6,040 nucleotides of DNA, from positions 1 to 6,040 of the forward strand of contig JAAYND010000263.1 in assembly GCA_012521035.1 (NCBI GenBank), in the 5' to 3' direction. Both the position numbers and the translations under genes were made by a program. This stretch comes from Methanomicrobiales archaeon. Lineage in GTDB: Archaea > Halobacteriota > Methanomicrobia > Methanomicrobiales > Methanoculleaceae. The notes below the pieces were generated by a model, which made no database searches, had not been told where the DNA came from, and saw only the letters and a list, made by a program, of their open reading frames with translations. This document shows, in pieces, positions 5,631 to 6,040 of this stretch; the first letter of the stretch is position 1; every line of letters starts with the position of its first letter.

Positions 5631-5689
5631 GAAGGGGCGGAGCGGGAAGTCCCCATCCTTCAGGGTGGGGATGAAAGCGGCGCCCCTTC
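5631..5689 (+). repeat. Nested double stem-loop, IS605-type element end or omega-RNA-like
   Basis: An outer stem pairs GAAGGGGCG (5631-5639) with CGCCCCTTC (5681-5689), nine perfect pairs. Inside it, TCCCCATCC (5650-5658) pairs with GGGTGGGGA (5663-5671), nine pairs including one G-T, around the tetraloop TTCA. The inner hairpin with a purine-rich 3' side (ATGAAAGC) is like the end structures of IS200/IS605 elements and the 3' scaffold of TnpB guide RNAs. It lies 71 nt before the tnpB start. Structure is certain as base pairing; the role is inferred. Confidence 0.6.
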
Positions 5690-5700
5690 TTCAGTATGAT

Positions 5701-5712
5701 AACTATATTTAG
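5701..5712 (+). promoter_or_regulatory. Putative TATA box for tnpB
   Basis: AACTATATTTAG is a good TATA match about 53 nt before the GTG start, predicting transcription from about 5733. A second, weaker TCTTATAGG (5722-5730) lies closer and would give an almost leaderless message. Confidence 0.4.
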
Positions 5713-5759
5713 TTGGGTATTCTCTTATAGGTATGTAGAGTCCTAGGAAAAGAAGTAAA

Positions 5760-6040
5760 GTGATCATTTCCTACAAATATCGAGCGTATCCCGACGCAAC
5801 CACTGAGGCACGGTTGAATGTCGCACTCGATACCTGCAGGTGGCTCTATAACACGCTCCTTGAAGAATGTAACACTGCGCGTGAGAACGGTTCATCCCTG
5901 ACAATGCAGGAGACGCAGGCACAGATTGTCACGCTAAAAGAGGAGAACCCGTTCCTGAAGGATGTGTACTCCAAAGTACTCCAGATGGTGAACTACACCC
6001 TCTGGAGTAACCTCCGTGCCCTCTCAGAATCAAAGAAAAA
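5760..6040 (+). CDS. tnpB: TnpB-family RNA-guided nuclease (IS200/IS605 OrfB), N-terminal part
   Basis: The frame starts with GTG at 5760 and is open for 93 codons to the right edge, so the gene continues outside. The visible protein begins MIISYKYRAYPDATTEARLN and continues with CRWLYNTLLEECNTARENG, then SLTMQETQAQIVTLKEENP and KVLQMVNYTLWSNLRAL. This is the N-terminal helix-turn-helix/REC-like part of TnpB proteins of methanogens, with the YRxYP and RWxYN signatures. The RuvC catalytic residues and zinc finger lie beyond the window. In the family TnpB cuts DNA guided by an RNA from the element's right end and helps keep the transposon. No tnpA is visible to the left. An in-frame TAG at 5736 excludes a longer start; the ribosome binding site is weak (AGGA, 5745-5748). 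Confidence 0.9.
   Translation, partial: MIISYKYRAYPDATTEARLNVALDTCRWLYNTLLEECNTARENGSSLTMQETQAQIVTLKEENPFLKDVYSKVLQMVNYTLWSNLRALSESKK

Larger units (their letters stand above)
5490..5759. other. Non-coding or decayed stretch between the RHH region and tnpB
   Basis: No convincing gene is present. The plus-strand frame starting at 5521 reads MEPVPRWQLSCVGAGS, then a stop at 5569, another at 5617, and SGKSPSFRVGMK at 5641-5676. The last piece resembles the C-terminal tails of TnpB proteins, whose 3' ends overlap the omega RNA, so the stretch may be the worn 3' end of an older tnpB element. A small hairpin CGAGTT-T-AACTCG lies at 5611-5623. The alternative is that this is the left end of the tnpB element that follows. 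Confidence 0.35.

Noticed and set aside
5649..5677. Sequence resembling a CRISPR repeat (hairpin followed by ATGAAAG)
   Set aside because: Only one copy exists in the window, with no spaced repeats and no cas genes. The outer stem and nearby tnpB explain it better.

Overview
The window looks like chromosome of a methanogenic archaeon, most likely of the Methanomicrobiales (Methanoculleus-like). This is inferred from a partial archaeal RNA polymerase subunit L, an archaeal type-2 methionine aminopeptidase, TATA-type promoters with short or absent leaders, a tRNA without an encoded CCA end, and a TnpB of the kind common in methanogens. No database search was possible, so the genus is a guess.

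Positions 1-4385 hold five genes on the minus strand, read from right to left: an M24 Xaa-Pro dipeptidase-like protein (3255-4385), methionine aminopeptidase (2377-3258, overlapping it by 4 nt as ATGA), an AAA ATPase with an unassigned N-terminal half (1045-2334), a PhnP-type metallo-beta-lactamase-fold hydrolase (318-1043, one base after the ATPase) and rpoL (1-261, cut by the window edge, with its own TATA box). The two peptidases are a translationally coupled pair acting on peptide N-termini and proline dipeptides. The ATPase and hydrolase form a second coupled pair.

A 56-nt divergent intergenic region separates these from two small plus-strand genes: a two-helix membrane protein (4442-4678) and a winged-helix DNA-binding protein (4691-4990). 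Both look like an ordinary small operon of unknown role. A clean tRNA-Asn(GTT) follows at 5026-5098.

Right of the tRNA the character changes. The DNA becomes AT-richer, a minus-strand ribbon-helix-helix (RHH) regulator reads straight into the antisense of the tRNA, and its promoter carries a perfect 13-bp inverted repeat with a superimposed 11-bp direct repeat at 20-bp period, as expected for an autoregulatory operator. A doubtful small ORF, a nested double stem-loop resembling TnpB-element end or omega-RNA structure, and the 5' part of a tnpB gene (from 5760, running off the window) complete it. This looks like the edge of a mobile or formerly mobile island at a tRNA gene. The RHH/operator module and the structured RNA-like region before tnpB are the parts most worth a second look.
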